A stretch of 64,000 bases of DNA, taken from assembly GCF_000175935.2 (NCBI RefSeq), contig NC_014837.1, positions 682,001-746,000 on the forward strand. Direction: 5' to 3'. Positions 50,376 to 60,986 of this stretch are shown here, piece after piece (position 1 is the first letter of the stretch; each line of letters starts with the position of its first letter). The notes below the pieces were generated by a model. That model saw only the letters and a list, made by a program, of their open reading frames with translations. It had not been told where the DNA came from and made no database searches. The translations under genes were made by a program, and so were the position numbers. The stretch comes from Pantoea sp. At-9b. Its GTDB lineage: Bacteria; Pseudomonadota; Gammaproteobacteria; Enterobacterales; Enterobacteriaceae.

Positions 50376-51518
50376 ATGAAAATGCGTGCTTTCACACTCA
50401 CCGCCATTGCTGCGTTGGTCGCAGCGGCACCCCTTGCCAGCCAGGCTGAAGTCACTCTTCTCAAAGCCGACCCACAGGCTAACGATCCACTGAGCCGCCT
50501 TGACTTTAAAGTTGGCGGTAGTATTCGTCCGCAGTTCATGCATCAGAACGGCGTGAACGACAAATCCTACAAGCGTAACGGTTATGACGGCGGTTCACGT
50601 TTCCGCTTCACCGCCAATTATTATCTGTTTGATGATGTCAGCTGGGTCGGTTACTACGAGCTGGGCGTCAACTTCCCGGCATGGTGGGGTTGGGATAACC
50701 ACTATGCCGACGGTGCCAACAACACCACGCGTCGTCAGCTGTATACCGGCTTCAAGAGCGCCACCCTCGGCGAACTCTACTTCGGCCAGCAGAACAGCGT
50801 TTACTATGATGTGGTCGGGGCGAAAACCGATATCTGGGACTACGACATGCTGGCCCAGGCACCGGGTAACGGTATCAACGGTGACTACGACGGTTCCTAC
50901 CGTTCACGTAAACAGCTGAAATACAAAAACACTTTCGGCGATGTTGACGTTTATGCGTCTTACCTGTTTGAAGATAACGACTATCTGCCAGGCAAAGGGA
51001 TGCGTTACAAACGTAAAGGCGGCGGCTCGCTGGGCGTGAACTATCACATCACCAAAGATCTGGCCTGGGGTACGGCGTGGAACTACACTCGTGCCGACAT
51101 CCATCAGCCGTCAACGGGCGACAGCAAAACCTATGACCAGAACATCTACGGTACTGCGCTGAGCTGGACGCCGGGTAACTGGACACTGTCTGCCGGTGGT
51201 GGTTACTACCAGAACTTCCTGTCTACCAAGACATCGCAGGTACACAACTACTTCGCCGATGATGCCTGGGGTCTGGAATACTTTGCGGGCTACAAATTCC
51301 CGATTGGTCAGTATGCAGTTAAATCCATCCAGCCGTACTTTATGGGTGACCGCCTGGAATACCTGAATGGTCGTAACTACAAACGTATCGATAACGGTCT
51401 GGGTGTGAGCTTCCAGCTCGACTACGGTTTCCGTGTTGACTACGAATACGTGATTACCTCCAGCACCGACAAATCACTGGGTAACGTTAACCTGGTGCGT
51501 CTGCGCTACGATTTCTAA
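50376..51518 (+). CDS. Outer-membrane porin (gram-negative porin superfamily)
   Basis: 380 residues. A signal peptide of about 24 residues (ending ASQA) precedes a beta-barrel protein with alternating amphipathic strands, aromatic girdles (ANYYLFDDVSWVGYYELGVNF) and the C-terminal phenylalanine (VRLRYDF) required for BAM assembly. The segment TDIWDYDMLAQAPGNGINGDY is placed like the constriction loop L3, but lacks the OmpC/OmpF PEFGGD motif, so it is a divergent porin of unknown selectivity. It lies alone between carB and folA, flanked by two similar terminators; E. coli has other genes here. ATG at 50376 or 50382. Confidence 0.85.
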   Translation: MKMRAFTLTAIAALVAAAPLASQAEVTLLKADPQANDPLSRLDFKVGGSIRPQFMHQNGVNDKSYKRNGYDGGSRFRFTANYYLFDDVSWVGYYELGVNFPAWWGWDNHYADGANNTTRRQLYTGFKSATLGELYFGQQNSVYYDVVGAKTDIWDYDMLAQAPGNGINGDYDGSYRSRKQLKYKNTFGDVDVYASYLFEDNDYLPGKGMRYKRKGGGSLGVNYHITKDLAWGTAWNYTRADIHQPSTGDSKTYDQNIYGTALSWTPGNWTLSAGGGYYQNFLSTKTSQVHNYFADDAWGLEYFAGYKFPIGQYAVKSIQPYFMGDRLEYLNGRNYKRIDNGLGVSFQLDYGFRVDYEYVITSSTDKSLGNVNLVRLRYDF

Positions 51519-51527
51519 TCGTGCTCC

Positions 51528-51557
51528 ACGGCTCCTGCGGGAGCCGTTTTCTTTTGT
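51528..51557 (+). terminator. Porin gene terminator
   Basis: ACGGCTCC-TGCG-GGAGCCGT stem followed by TTTCTTTT, 10 bp after the stop; stem identical to that after carB. Confidence 0.9.
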
Positions 51558-51744
51558 TGTCATAAGTGCGCTTTTCTTTACACGAGCGTACAGGTCACAT
51601 CCCCTTTTCACGCTGCCTTGTGCCATTTCCACGCTAAAATATGGCGCCTCTCTCGGATATTGCTGAGAAACGCGGTGTAAAACTCTGTCCAATAACAAAA
51701 ATGCGGTGGCAAAGGAGCTTTACGTAAATAGCGAGTCCCTCCTA

Positions 51745-51773
51745 TCGACGAAAGTTTCGCCTTTACGTATGAT
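51745..51773 (+). promoter_or_regulatory. Candidate folA promoter
   Basis: TCGACG (51745-51750), 17-bp spacer, TATGAT (51768-51773), followed by the GC-rich GGCGCC and 33 bp to the folA start. Nothing else recognisable in 51558-51744. Confidence 0.55.
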
Positions 51774-51805
51774 GGCGCCAATTTTTTTCCTGTAGGTCAT
51801 TAAAC

Positions 51806-52288
51806 ATGATTAGTCTGATCGCAGCTCTGGCAGCGGATCGCATCATCGGTATGGAAAACGCCATGCCGTGGAACCTGCCTGCCGACCTGGCGTGGTTCAA
51901 ACGTAACACCCTGAACAAGCCCGTGATTATGGGGCGTCTGACCTTTGAATCCATTGGCCGTCCGTTACCGGGCCGTCTGAATATTGTGGTTAGCAGTAAG
52001 CCGGGCAACCATGACGGTGTGACCTGGGTGACATCGCTGGAAGATGCGGTGAATGCTGCGGGTGATGCGGAAGAAGTGATGGTGATTGGCGGTGGGCGTA
52101 TTTACGAACAAATGCTGCCGCGTGCCGATCGTCTCTATCTGACCCATATTGATGCGGAAGTTGAGGGTGACACCCAATTCCCGGACTACGAGCCGGATGA
52201 GTGGCAGTCAACCTTCAGTGAATTCCACGATGCTGATGCACAGAATTCACACAGCTACTGCTTCGAAATCCTCGATCGCCGCCGTTAA
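51806..52288 (+). CDS. folA: Dihydrofolate reductase
   Basis: 160 residues (E. coli 159). Active-site Trp22 and Asp27 are in [18 protein letters not shown] motifs [15 protein letters not shown] and [11 protein letters not shown]-terminus [20 protein letters not shown]. It reduces dihydrofolate to tetrahydrofolate and is the target of trimethoprim; the sequence looks like the chromosomal, trimethoprim-sensitive type. Convergent with apaH, with a REP-like hairpin between them. Confidence 0.97.
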   Translation: MISLIAALAADRIIGMENAMPWNLPADLAWFKRNTLNKPVIMGRLTFESIGRPLPGRLNIVVSSKPGNHDGVTWVTSLEDAVNAAGDAEEVMVIGGGRIYEQMLPRADRLYLTHIDAEVEGDTQFPDYEPDEWQSTFSEFHDADAQNSHSYCFEILDRRR

Positions 52289-52308
52289 TTAACCTCTATG
52301 GCACACCA

Positions 52309-52345
52309 CCTTCTCCCGCTTGTGGGAGAAGGTCGGGATGAGGGG
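52309..52345. repeat. REP-like hairpin between convergent folA and apaH
   Basis: CCTTCTCCC-GCTTGT-GGGAGAAGG (52309-52332) followed by TCGGGATGAGGGG. Same design as the hairpin plus GGGTGAGGG tail between urtA and urtB (7363-7506), so both belong to one dispersed repeat family. Confidence 0.8.
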
Positions 52346-52381
52346 CGGGTCGCACGGAACTTTCCGTCGCTACGCGCCCTA

Positions 52382-53251
52382 TCATTCCTGATGGCTGAGT
52401 GGTGGATGCGGATGAGTTGCGCTTTGCGCCATCGCCTGCTCGCGGTTGGAGTGCTGGATATAGTACTGCTGCGTTTCCCAGTGCAGCATCGTGAGCGTTC
52501 CTCCCCAGCAGCACCCCGTATCCAACCCGATGATGCCCTCCGGCGTGCCTTTGCCTTCCAGCGAGGCCCAGTGTCCGAAAATCACCGTGTAATCACGTGC
52601 TACCGGATTCGGGATCGTAAACCAAGGTTTAAGCGGTGGTGGGGCAGATTCTGGCGCATCTTTGCAGATCATATCTAACTGACCATTCGGGAAGCAGAAG
52701 CGCATCCGGGTCAGCGCGTTAGTACTGAAGCGCAAACGTGCCAGACCGCTGAGTTCTGGCGTCCAGTTATTGGGCATATCGCCATACATCGCATCGAGGA
52801 ATAGCGGGTAGCTGTCACTGGAGAGCACGGCTTCGACTTCTCGTGCACAGATTTTGGCGGTATCGAGATCCCACTGTGGCGTGATGCCCGCATGGGCCAT
52901 GACCAGCTTTTTCTCCTCATCCACCTGCAATAACGGCTGGCGACGCAGCCAGTTAATCAGCTCATCCGCGTCGGGGGCTTCCAGTAATGGCGTCAGGCGA
53001 TCTTTGGGTTTGTTACGGCTGATACCGGCAAACACCGCCAGTAAATGGAGATCGTGATTGCCCAACACCAGGCGAACGCACTCTCCCAGCGACTTCACGT
53101 AGCGCAGCACGTCGAGTGAACCGGGGCCACGTGCTACCAGGTCGCCAGTCAGCCACAGAACATCCTGCTGCGGATCGAAGTTTACCTGTGCTAACAGGGC
53201 ACGCAGCTCATCATAACAGCCGTGAACATCGCCAATCAGATATGTACTCAT
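52382..53251 (-). CDS. apaH: Diadenosine tetraphosphatase, symmetrical
   Basis: 289 residues (E. coli 280). Calcineurin-like metallophosphatase with the three metal motifs [18 protein letters not shown] and GNHDLH within the first 60 residues. It cleaves Ap4A to two ADP and also removes Np4-type RNA caps in E. coli. Start ATG at 53251 ([11 protein letters not shown]); an in-frame start at 53275 would add eight residues and is not conserved. The C-terminal tail ([10 protein letters not shown]) looks extended. Last gene of the lptD-surA-pdxA-rsmA-apaG-apaH operon. Confidence 0.95.
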   Translation of the reverse strand: MSTYLIGDVHGCYDELRALLAQVNFDPQQDVLWLTGDLVARGPGSLDVLRYVKSLGECVRLVLGNHDLHLLAVFAGISRNKPKDRLTPLLEAPDADELINWLRRQPLLQVDEEKKLVMAHAGITPQWDLDTAKICAREVEAVLSSDSYPLFLDAMYGDMPNNWTPELSGLARLRFSTNALTRMRFCFPNGQLDMICKDAPESAPPPLKPWFTIPNPVARDYTVIFGHWASLEGKGTPEGIIGLDTGCCWGGTLTMLHWETQQYYIQHSNREQAMAQSATHPHPPLSHQE

Positions 53252-53275
53252 TACATCAGTCCGGTTAAAACGCAT

Positions 53276-53294
53276 CGCCCGGACAGGCCGGGCG
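53276..53294 (-). other. Hairpin between apaG and apaH
   Basis: CGCCCGG-ACAGG-CCGGGCG, a 7-bp perfect GC stem without T-run inside the 51-bp gap; possibly a partial block or mRNA-processing element ahead of apaH. Confidence 0.4.
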
Positions 53295-53302
53295 AGGAAG
53301 GA

Positions 53303-53680
53303 TTAGTGGATGTGGGTTTGCACCGCGAGTCGGAACACCGGAATGTCGACAAAAAACTCTTCACCGTCTTCGTCGATCATCACGTAGTGGCCTTGCATGG
53401 TGCCCATCGGCGTTTCGAGGATCGCGCCGCTGGTGTATTGAAATTCGCTGCCGGGCGCGATATGGGGCTGTTCACCCACCACACCTTCGCCCTGAACTTC
53501 TGTTTCACGACCGTTGCCGTTGGTGATCAGCCAGTAGCGGCCGCGCAGTTGGACGCTGCTGCGCCCCAGATTGCGGATGGTGATGGTGTAGGCAAACACG
53601 TAGCGCTCCTCGTCAGGTGACGATTGCGACTCCACATACAGGCTTTGTACCTGGATACAGACGCGGGCCAGTTCACTCAT
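53303..53680 (-). CDS. apaG: ApaG/CorD family protein
   Basis: 125 residues, as E. coli ApaG. Small beta-sandwich (fibronectin-III-like) protein with the conserved [22 protein letters not shown] and [17 protein letters not shown] segments. Molecular role not firmly known; apaG (corD) mutants of Salmonella affect Co2+ resistance and Mg2+ efflux. Start ATG at 53680 ([12 protein letters not shown]); the longer frame to 53782 reads into rsmA and is rejected. Four bases separate it from the rsmA stop. Confidence 0.94.
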   Translation of the reverse strand: MSELARVCIQVQSLYVESQSSPDEERYVFAYTITIRNLGRSSVQLRGRYWLITNGNGRETEVQGEGVVGEQPHIAPGSEFQYTSGAILETPMGTMQGHYVMIDEDGEEFFVDIPVFRLAVQTHIH

Positions 53681-53684
53681 GCAC

Positions 53685-54509
53685 TCAGTTCTCCGGATTT
53701 TCTGCCTGATGATTGCCGAGCCAGTTGGCCAGTTGACAATACTGAGCAACCGAGACGTTTTCTGCACGCAGGGAAGCATCAATATTCAGTGCATCCAGCG
53801 CACCCGCAGCAAACAAATGACCCAGGCTGTTGCGCAGCGTTTTACGACGCTGGCCGAAAGCCTCGGTAGTGATGCGGCTCAACAGACGCACATCGCTGAC
53901 CGGATGTTGCGGCTGAGCATATGGCACCAGGCGTACCACCGCGGAGTCCACTTTAGGCGGTGGTGTGAATGATTGTGGCGGTACTTCCAGCACCGGAATT
54001 ACCTGACAATAATACTGCGCCATCACGCTGAGTCGACCATAGGCTTTGCTGCCCGGTCCGGCCACCAGACGGTTGACCACTTCTTTTTGCAGCATGAAGT
54101 GCATGTCTTTAATCGAACCAGTATAGCTGAAAAGGTGGAACATCAGCGGGGTGGAGATATTGTACGGCAGGTTGCCAAACACACGCAGTGGCTGGCCTTT
54201 CTCACGCGCCAGTGCGGAGAAATCAAAGGTCATCGCATCCTGTTGGAAGATGGTCAGTTTGGGGCCAAGAAACGGATGGGTTTGTAAACGCGCGGCAAGG
54301 TCGCGGTCCAGTTCCACCACGGTCAGCTCATCCAGACGCTCGCCCACCGGCTCTGTCAATGCGCCGAGGCCGGGACCAATCTCCACCACCGCTTCACCTT
54401 TTTGCGGGTGAATAGCGGAGACGATGCTGTCGATAATATACTGATCGTTCAGGAAGTTTTGCCCGAAACGTTTACGGGCGTAATGCCCCTGATGGACGCG
54501 ATTATTCAT
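53685..54509 (-). CDS. rsmA: 16S rRNA (A1518/A1519) dimethyltransferase
   Basis: 274 residues (E. coli KsgA 273). SAM-binding Rossmann domain: [10 protein letters not shown] at the N-terminus, [13 protein letters not shown] (motif I), and the catalytic NLPY in [10 protein letters not shown] (motif IV); C-terminal helical domain binds helix 45. It dimethylates two adenosines late in 30S assembly; loss gives kasugamycin resistance. The ATG overlaps the pdxA stop by eight bases. Confidence 0.97.
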   Translation of the reverse strand: MNNRVHQGHYARKRFGQNFLNDQYIIDSIVSAIHPQKGEAVVEIGPGLGALTEPVGERLDELTVVELDRDLAARLQTHPFLGPKLTIFQQDAMTFDFSALAREKGQPLRVFGNLPYNISTPLMFHLFSYTGSIKDMHFMLQKEVVNRLVAGPGSKAYGRLSVMAQYYCQVIPVLEVPPQSFTPPPKVDSAVVRLVPYAQPQHPVSDVRLLSRITTEAFGQRRKTLRNSLGHLFAAGALDALNIDASLRAENVSVAQYCQLANWLGNHQAENPEN

Positions 54510-55494
54510 TACTGCTCTTGATCATAGTGATGGCGAGGTTAAGCGCCGTAATAAAGCTGCCCGGCTCCGCCTGACCCAGACCGGCCAGTTCCAGCGCGGT
54601 GCCGTGGTCAACCGAAGTACGGATAAAGGGTAAGCCCAGCGTGATATTCACCGCCCGGCCAAACCCCTGAAATTTTAGTACAGGTAAGCCCTGATCGTGA
54701 TACATCGCCAGCACGGCGTCAGCATGTTGCAGATATTTCGGCTGGAACAGGGTATCGGCGGGCAGCGGACCGGTCAGCTGGATGCCCTGCTGCCGTAATT
54801 CGTCCAGTGCCGGGATGATGGTATCAATTTCTTCACGGCCCATATGGCCGCTTTCGCCCGCGTGTGGATTCAGGCCGCAGACGAAAATATGGGGGTTCGG
54901 CAGGCCGAACTTTTGCTGCATATCGCGGTGCAGAATGGTGATCACTTCATGCAGGCTGTCACGCGTGATGGCAGCTGACACATCTTTCAACGGCAGATGG
55001 GTTGTCGCCAGTGCCACTCGCAGCTCCTCGGTGGCGAGCATCATCACCACACGGTCACCGCCAGCGCGATCGGCAAAAAACTCGGTATGCCCGGTAAAGG
55101 GGATACCCGCATCGTTGATCACGCCTTTGTGAACCGGGCCGGTAATCAATGCGGCAAATTCACCATTAAGGCAGCCGTCACAGGCACGCGCCAGCGTTGC
55201 CAGCACGTAATGGCTGTTAGCCACCGCCAATTCACCGGGCGTGACCGCTTGCGCGGTATCGACCTGGAGCAGCGTCAGTGAGCCAGCCTGTTGCGGCTGT
55301 GCCGCAACTCCGGGCTGGTAATCACGTAGTGTCAGCGGTAAGCCAAGCTGCGCTGCGCGATGACGCAACAGCTCGCCATCAGCGCACACCACCAGCTCAA
55401 CCGGCCAGTCACGCTGGGCCAGTTGAACGGTTAAATCAGGACCAATCCCGGCGGGTTCGCCGGGAGTGATAACCACACGATAATTACTGACCAT
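54502..55494 (-). CDS. pdxA: 4-hydroxythreonine-4-phosphate dehydrogenase
   Basis: 330 residues (E. coli 329). PLP-biosynthesis enzyme, metal and NAD dependent. Conserved: [13 protein letters not shown] at the N-terminus, [24 protein letters not shown], metal-ligand histidines in [10 protein letters not shown] and [14 protein letters not shown], and [11 protein letters not shown]. The start overlaps the surA stop by 11 bases and the stop overlaps rsmA, so translation is coupled through the operon. Confidence 0.97.
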   Translation of the reverse strand: MVSNYRVVITPGEPAGIGPDLTVQLAQRDWPVELVVCADGELLRHRAAQLGLPLTLRDYQPGVAAQPQQAGSLTLLQVDTAQAVTPGELAVANSHYVLATLARACDGCLNGEFAALITGPVHKGVINDAGIPFTGHTEFFADRAGGDRVVMMLATEELRVALATTHLPLKDVSAAITRDSLHEVITILHRDMQQKFGLPNPHIFVCGLNPHAGESGHMGREEIDTIIPALDELRQQGIQLTGPLPADTLFQPKYLQHADAVLAMYHDQGLPVLKFQGFGRAVNITLGLPFIRTSVDHGTALELAGLGQAEPGSFITALNLAITMIKSSNE

Positions 55495-56779
55495 TGTTGT
55501 CCAGAATCTTCACGTAGGCACTGGCGCGCTGTTCCTGCATCCAGGTTTGCGCTTCTTCCGCGAATTTACGGTTAAACAGCAGGCGATAGGCGCGTTCTTT
55601 CTGTGCCGCATCGGTCTTATCAACCTGACGGGTATCCAGCAACTGAATCAGATGCCAGCCAAAAGAGGAGTGCACCGGCTGGCTGGTCTGGCCTTTCTGC
55701 AAACGCATCAGCGCATCACGGAATGCCGGATCGAACACTTCCGGTGAGGTCCAGCCCAGATCGCCACCCTGGTTCGCAGAACCCGGATCGTCTGAATACT
55801 GTTTGGCAGCGGCGGCAAAGGTGATCTTACCGCTGCGAATATCCGCAGCAATCTCTTCCAGCTTAGCGCGTGCCTGATCGTCAGTGAGGATCGGCGACGG
55901 CTTCAGCAGGATATGGCGCGCGTGCACTTCGGTCACGGAGATGTTTTTGCTCTCGCCACGCAGATCGTTCACTTTCAGGATATGGAAGCCAACGCCTGAA
56001 CGGATCGGACCGACGACATCACCTTTCTGTGCCGTTGCCAGCGCCTGAGAGAACAGGCTGGGCAGTTCTTCAATTTTGCTCCAACCCATGTTGCCGCCTT
56101 TCAGCGCCTGTGGGTCAGCAGAATAGGTGACGGCCAGCTTGCCAAAGTCAGCACCTTTTTTCAGTTCGCCGACTAATTGACGGGCCAGCGCTTCCTGGTC
56201 GTCAACTTGCTGCTGCGTCGGGTTTTCCGGCAGCGGCAGCAGGATCTGGCTGACATTCAGCTCGGTACCCTGAGTGTTCTGTGAACCAATCTGTTTCGCC
56301 AGGGTATCGACTTCCTGCGGCAGAATGGTCACGCGACGGCGTACTTCATTGTTACGTACTTCAGAGATCATCATCTCTTTACGGATCTGCGCACGGTATT
56401 CGTTGTAGTTAATACCGTCGTAGGCAATGCGACTACGCAGTTGGTCGAGGGTCATATGGTTTTGACCAGCGATGTTCTGGATGGCTTCATCCAGTTGCTG
56501 ATCGCTGATCTGCAAACCCGCTTTTTCACCCATCTGTAAAACAATGCTATCCATGATCTGGCGCTCAAGGATCTGATGACGCAGGGTATTGTCATCAGGC
56601 AGTTGCTGATGGGCCTGCTGTGCCTGTGCTTTCACCGTGCGCAGCATGCTATCAACGTCACTCTCCAGCACCACGCCGTTATTCACGACGGCGGCAACTT
56701 TATCTACCATTTGCGGGGCTGCGAACGCAGTGTTAGCGGCAATCGCCACACCAAGAATCAGCATTCTCCAGTTCTTCAT
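55484..56779 (-). CDS. surA: Periplasmic chaperone/peptidyl-prolyl isomerase SurA
   Basis: 431 residues (E. coli 428). Signal peptide about 1-20 (ending AFA), N-terminal chaperone domain to about 170, two parvulin domains (about 175-275 and 285-385; GGNMGW and [10 protein letters not shown] mark them) and a short C-terminal helix that returns to the chaperone core. It escorts outer-membrane proteins, among them LptD, to the BAM complex. Follows lptD after 54 bp on the same strand. Confidence 0.97.
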   Translation of the reverse strand: MKNWRMLILGVAIAANTAFAAPQMVDKVAAVVNNGVVLESDVDSMLRTVKAQAQQAHQQLPDDNTLRHQILERQIMDSIVLQMGEKAGLQISDQQLDEAIQNIAGQNHMTLDQLRSRIAYDGINYNEYRAQIRKEMMISEVRNNEVRRRVTILPQEVDTLAKQIGSQNTQGTELNVSQILLPLPENPTQQQVDDQEALARQLVGELKKGADFGKLAVTYSADPQALKGGNMGWSKIEELPSLFSQALATAQKGDVVGPIRSGVGFHILKVNDLRGESKNISVTEVHARHILLKPSPILTDDQARAKLEEIAADIRSGKITFAAAAKQYSDDPGSANQGGDLGWTSPEVFDPAFRDALMRLQKGQTSQPVHSSFGWHLIQLLDTRQVDKTDAAQKERAYRLLFNRKFAEEAQTWMQEQRASAYVKILDNNGQ

Positions 56780-56833
56780 ACTTTATCCATTGTTGTTTCC
56801 GCACTGCGGGATAGCCTGTCAAACATCACAACA

Positions 56834-59209
56834 TCAGAAAGCCTGCTGGTAAGGGATGATGCCCTGACGCAGCATGTCATGGGTGCCTAAGCCATAGTTG
56901 GAGCTAAGGCCACGCAGCTCAATGTTGAATGAGATTTGGTTGTCATACTTACTGTTGTTGTTTTCCCAACCGTTGATTTTGCGTTCATAACCGACGCGGA
57001 TCGCGTAGCAGCAGGAGCTGTATTGCAGCCCCAGCACCTGATCAGCCGGTTTGCTGTTACGGGTGTCGTAGTAATACGCACCCACCAGCGACCAGGCATC
57101 GGCAATCGGCCAACTGGCGGTCGCGCCAACCTGGGAGATCCCGTTTTTGTAGATCGGGTTAGTCACCAGGCTGGAGTTATTCAGGGCCTGCGCGACGTAT
57201 TCCGGGCTGCTGTAGCGGTAGCTCAGCTGCACCATACGGTCGGCATCCTGACGATATTCCAGCACCGCGTTACCCTGGGCCACGTTATCGAGACGGGTAT
57301 CATATTGCAGCCCGCCACGGACGCCCCAGCGATCGCTCACTTTCCAGTAAGTGTCACCGGCCCAGATCAGGCTGCCGGTGTCATCTTCATCGTCGATCTG
57401 CTGAACGCCAGTTCGAGACGGGGTAAACGAGTAGATTTGACCAACAGAAACGTTAAAACGTTCAACCAGATCGTTATCATAAATTCGCGTGGTGACGCCG
57501 GTAGCGACCTGGTTGGCTGAGGCGATGCGATCGAGGCCGCTATAGGTGCGGTCACGGAACAGACCGGTATAGTCCGTTTGCAGTAACGTTGAATCGTATG
57601 GATAGATAGCGCTCTGGTCGCGGTACGGAATGTAGAGGTACTGTACGCGCGGCTCCAGCGTTTGGGTGTAGCCTTCTGCCCAGTCCATATCGCGGTCAAA
57701 CACCAGGCGACCATCCATTTTGAACTGTGGCAGCGTGCGGTTAACCGAGCCTTTCAACACGCCACTGGAGGTGCGCTGGCTCTCGGAAAGGCCGTTGTAA
57801 TAATCGAGGCCATCCTGCTGATAATGGGTGGCAAGGAGTTTAGCTTCCGTGTCCAGGCTTGCCCAGCCATTAGACAGCGGCAGATCCAGCGTTGGCTCGA
57901 AGTGCAGACGAGTTGCTTCAGGCATCTCACTGTTAACGTTAGTGAACTTCACTGCCTGGGCGTAAATCCGACCATCGAATGGGCCAATGTCGTTCTGATA
58001 GAAGTTCAGATCGAGCTGTGGCATCGCACGATAGACGTTGCTGCTGCTGGTGGTGCCAAACACCTGGAAATCTTTGGTGGAGAGCGTGGCGTCCCAGTTG
58101 GTATCAGAATAGCCAACGCTGAATTTCTGCGTGGCGTACCCATCGGTCGAGCTGTAGTACTTCGACGTCAAATCGTTGAAGTAATAAGGATCGCTGACTT
58201 TGGTGTAGTCCGCATTGAAACGCCAGTGCTGATCGTACACCCCAGCGTGACGCCAGTAGAACAACCAGCGATCGGAGCTGGCGTCCTGCGAAATGCTACG
58301 CACCGCTTTGTCTTTGTCGTATTGGTTATCGGACGGCAGGAAATCCAGTTCCATCAAACCCGAACCAAACTGGGTCAGATAACGGAATTCATTCTGCAAT
58401 TGCAGGCCGCGGTTACTCATATAATGCGGCGTGATGGTGGCATCGGCCTGCGGCGCAATGTTCCAGTAGTACGGCAGCATGAACTCGAAACCGTTCGTGC
58501 TGCTGTATTTTGCATTCGGGATCAGGAAACCTGAGCGACGACGATCGCCAATCGGCAGTTGCAGGTATGGGCTATAAAAAACCGGCACATTGCCGAGTTT
58601 AAAGCGCGCATTCCAGATCTCTGCCACTTCTTCCTGACGGTCCTGAATCACCTCGGAACCGACCACGCTCCAACTGTTGCTGCCTGGCAAACAGGAGGTA
58701 AAGCTGCCGTTTTCGAGGATGGTATAACGATTGTTACCGCGCAGTTTCATCTGGTCGGCATCACCTCGTCCCTGGCGGCCTACCATCAGATAGTTACCGT
58801 TCCAGACGTTGGTGTCTTTGGTGTTCAGATTCGACCAGGCTTTCGGACCTTTCAGGATGACCTGATTGTCGTCATAGTGCACATTACCCAGCGCATCGAC
58901 GGTGCGTACCGGCGTGGTCTGCCCCTCCTGCTGACGCTGATGCAACTGCACTTCGTCGGCAGTCATGCGGCTGTTACCCTGCTGCACGTCGACATTGCCG
59001 GTGTAAACTGCGTCGCTAGGATAGGTGCCTTTTAACGAGTCAGAATGAATCGTCACGGGCAGCGAATTCGTGTCGCCATTAACCAGCGGGCGGTTAAAGC
59101 TCGGCACGCCCAGCATACACTGCGACATTAAGTCGTCGGCGAGGGAATGCTGACTGTATATCGCTGCACCAATCATGGTAGCCAGCAGGGTAGGTATACG
59201 TTTTTTCAT
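56834..59209 (-). CDS. lptD: LPS-assembly protein LptD
   Basis: 791 residues (E. coli 784). Signal peptide of about 24 residues (ending SLA), N-terminal beta-jellyroll (OstA) domain and a C-terminal 26-strand barrel. Cysteines for the rearranging disulfides are present: one in SQCMLGV, one in FTSCLPGS and the pair in [10 protein letters not shown]. With LptE it inserts LPS into the outer leaflet. ATG at 59209 ([12 protein letters not shown]) opens the signal peptide; an in-frame start at 59245 adds 12 residues. First gene of the minus-strand operon, divergent from djlA with 182 bp between. Confidence 0.97.
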   Translation of the reverse strand: MKKRIPTLLATMIGAAIYSQHSLADDLMSQCMLGVPSFNRPLVNGDTNSLPVTIHSDSLKGTYPSDAVYTGNVDVQQGNSRMTADEVQLHQRQQEGQTTPVRTVDALGNVHYDDNQVILKGPKAWSNLNTKDTNVWNGNYLMVGRQGRGDADQMKLRGNNRYTILENGSFTSCLPGSNSWSVVGSEVIQDRQEEVAEIWNARFKLGNVPVFYSPYLQLPIGDRRRSGFLIPNAKYSSTNGFEFMLPYYWNIAPQADATITPHYMSNRGLQLQNEFRYLTQFGSGLMELDFLPSDNQYDKDKAVRSISQDASSDRWLFYWRHAGVYDQHWRFNADYTKVSDPYYFNDLTSKYYSSTDGYATQKFSVGYSDTNWDATLSTKDFQVFGTTSSSNVYRAMPQLDLNFYQNDIGPFDGRIYAQAVKFTNVNSEMPEATRLHFEPTLDLPLSNGWASLDTEAKLLATHYQQDGLDYYNGLSESQRTSSGVLKGSVNRTLPQFKMDGRLVFDRDMDWAEGYTQTLEPRVQYLYIPYRDQSAIYPYDSTLLQTDYTGLFRDRTYSGLDRIASANQVATGVTTRIYDNDLVERFNVSVGQIYSFTPSRTGVQQIDDEDDTGSLIWAGDTYWKVSDRWGVRGGLQYDTRLDNVAQGNAVLEYRQDADRMVQLSYRYSSPEYVAQALNNSSLVTNPIYKNGISQVGATASWPIADAWSLVGAYYYDTRNSKPADQVLGLQYSSCCYAIRVGYERKINGWENNNSKYDNQISFNIELRGLSSNYGLGTHDMLRQGIIPYQQAF

Positions 59210-59391
59210 ACGCGGTTTCGATAATTCCATGAAAACTGGCATCATGCCGACAATCCGGTCAGAGACTAACTTACTGCCCGGCGATGCGCCAGTGTTAATC
59301 CTTTTCTGTCCGCGTTGCCGTTAGGCGCTGAGATAAATGACAGGTATGATAATGCAATTTTCAGCCGCAAGCATGGCGAATTGAGGAGTTT

Positions 59392-60207
59392 ATGCGCTAC
59401 TGGGGAAAAGTAATTGGTCTGGCTCTGGGCTTGCTTTCCGGGCTAGGCTTTTGGGGCATTGTACTGGGTCTGATCATTGGCCACATGTTTGATAAGGTGC
59501 GCAGCGTTCAGGGACAAGGCTACTTCGCTAACAACCAAACCCGCCAGACACTGTTTTTTAGTACCACTTTTCAGGTCATGGGCCATTTGACCAAGTCAAA
59601 AGGGCGCGTCACCGAAGCGGATATCCAGATTGCGTCTTTGCTGATGGATCGCATGCAACTGCATGGCGATGCACGTACTGCGGCGCAGCGTGCCTTCCGT
59701 GAAGGCAAACAGGGCGACTATCCACTACGCAATAAACTGCGTGAACTGCGCAGCGCCTGCTTTGGCCGTTTTGATCTGATTCGGATGTTTCTGGAAATTC
59801 AGATCCAGGCGGCCTTTGCTGATGGTTCGCTGCATCCCAACGAACGCCAGGTGCTGTATGTGATCGCCGAGGAACTGGGTATCTCCAGGATGCAGTTTGA
59901 CCAGTTCCTGCGCATGATGGAGGGCGGCCAACAGTTTGGTGGTGGCGGTTCATCGTATGGCGGTGGTGCCTACCAGCAAGCCAAACGTGGCCCGACGCTG
60001 GAAGATGCCTGTAGCGTGCTGGGGGTGAAAAGTAGCGATGATAGCACCACGATCAAACGCGCTTACCGCAAGTTGATGGCGGAGCATCATCCCGACAAAC
60101 TGGTGGCGAAGGGATTACCGCCGGAGATGATGGAGATGGCGAAGCAGAAAGCGCAGGAGATTCAGGCGGCTTACGATCTGATTCGTAAGGAGAAAGGATT
60201 TAAATAA
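59392..60207 (+). CDS. djlA: Co-chaperone DjlA (membrane-anchored DnaJ-like)
   Basis: 271 residues (E. coli 271). One N-terminal transmembrane segment (about 6-31) with glycine-rich dimerisation features, a central TerB-like helical domain (about 60-180), a Gly/Gln-rich linker, and a C-terminal J domain (about 205-271) with HPD in [11 protein letters not shown]. It stimulates DnaK at the inner membrane and affects Rcs signalling when overproduced. Position next to lptD as in E. coli. Confidence 0.96.
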   Translation: MRYWGKVIGLALGLLSGLGFWGIVLGLIIGHMFDKVRSVQGQGYFANNQTRQTLFFSTTFQVMGHLTKSKGRVTEADIQIASLLMDRMQLHGDARTAAQRAFREGKQGDYPLRNKLRELRSACFGRFDLIRMFLEIQIQAAFADGSLHPNERQVLYVIAEELGISRMQFDQFLRMMEGGQQFGGGGSSYGGGAYQQAKRGPTLEDACSVLGVKSSDDSTTIKRAYRKLMAEHHPDKLVAKGLPPEMMEMAKQKAQEIQAAYDLIRKEKGFK

Positions 60208-60218
60208 ATCCTTGCTCC

Positions 60219-60290
60219 GTAGCGGCGCGATTTATCGCGCGGGTTTGTGCCGCCTTTGGGAAACGGCCACGCGATAAATCGTACCGCTGC
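60219..60290. repeat. 22-bp palindromic repeat, inverted pair (copies 5 and 6)
   Basis: Exact direct unit at 60219-60240 and a diverged inverted unit at 60269-60290 (18 of 22 matching), 28 bp apart, between convergent djlA and rluA. Layout as at 44230-44296. Confidence 0.85.
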
Positions 60291-60295
60291 GGCTG

Positions 60296-60949
60296 TCAGA
60301 AATCTGCGGGCTGGCGAAACGTCATGCGGTTACCAAACGCCGGATGGGTAATCGTCAGCGACTCCGCATGCAACAACAGCCGTGGAGCCATCGCCAGTGC
60401 TTCTGGCGAAGCGTAAAAGCGGTCACCGAGAATCGGATGCCCCAGCGCCAGCAGATGCACACGCAACTGGTGTGAGCGTCCGGTAATCGGCTTCAGCAGC
60501 ACTCTGGCGCTGTTATCAGCATCATACGCCAGCACCTGATATTCGGTCTGCGCGGGTTTGCCGCTGTCAAAACACACCTTCTGCTTGGGTCGGTTCGGCC
60601 AGTCGCAAATCAGCGGCAGATCGATTAACCCCTGCTCCTCAGCCGGATGTCCCCAGACACGCGCCACGTATTGCTTGGCGGGCTCGCGTTCGCGAAACTG
60701 CCGCTTCAGCTCACGCTCTGCCGCTTTAGTCAGCGCCACCACGATAACGCCGCTGGTGGCCATATCCAGACGATGCACCGATTCAGCCTGGGGGTAATCA
60801 CGCTGGATTCGCGTCATCACGCTGTCTTTGTGTTCGTCGAGGCGACCCGGCACCGACAGCAAACCGCTCGGCTTATTGACCACCATAATGTGGTCATCCT
60901 GATACAGAATATGCAGCCAGGGTTCGAGCGGCGGGTTATAAGGTTCCAT
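60296..60949 (-). CDS. rluA: 23S rRNA/tRNA pseudouridine synthase RluA
   Basis: 217 residues (E. coli 219). Catalytic aspartate in the RluA-family motif SVHRLDMATSGVIV; further conserved KPITGRSHQLRVHLLALGHPILGDRFY. Dual-specific enzyme making pseudouridine 746 in 23S rRNA and 32 in several tRNAs. It follows rapA on the same strand after 37 bp, which contain a GC hairpin. Confidence 0.96.
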   Translation of the reverse strand: MEPYNPPLEPWLHILYQDDHIMVVNKPSGLLSVPGRLDEHKDSVMTRIQRDYPQAESVHRLDMATSGVIVVALTKAAERELKRQFREREPAKQYVARVWGHPAEEQGLIDLPLICDWPNRPKQKVCFDSGKPAQTEYQVLAYDADNSARVLLKPITGRSHQLRVHLLALGHPILGDRFYASPEALAMAPRLLLHAESLTITHPAFGNRMTFRQPADF

Positions 60950-60964
60950 CAGCCATTCCGTAAG

Positions 60965-60980
60965 GGGGCCTTGCGGCCCC
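60965..60980 (-). other. GC hairpin between rapA and rluA
   Basis: GGGGCC-TTGC-GGCCCC, 6-bp perfect stem without T-run. May reduce readthrough from rapA into rluA. Confidence 0.4.
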
Positions 60981-60986
60981 GGTCAA

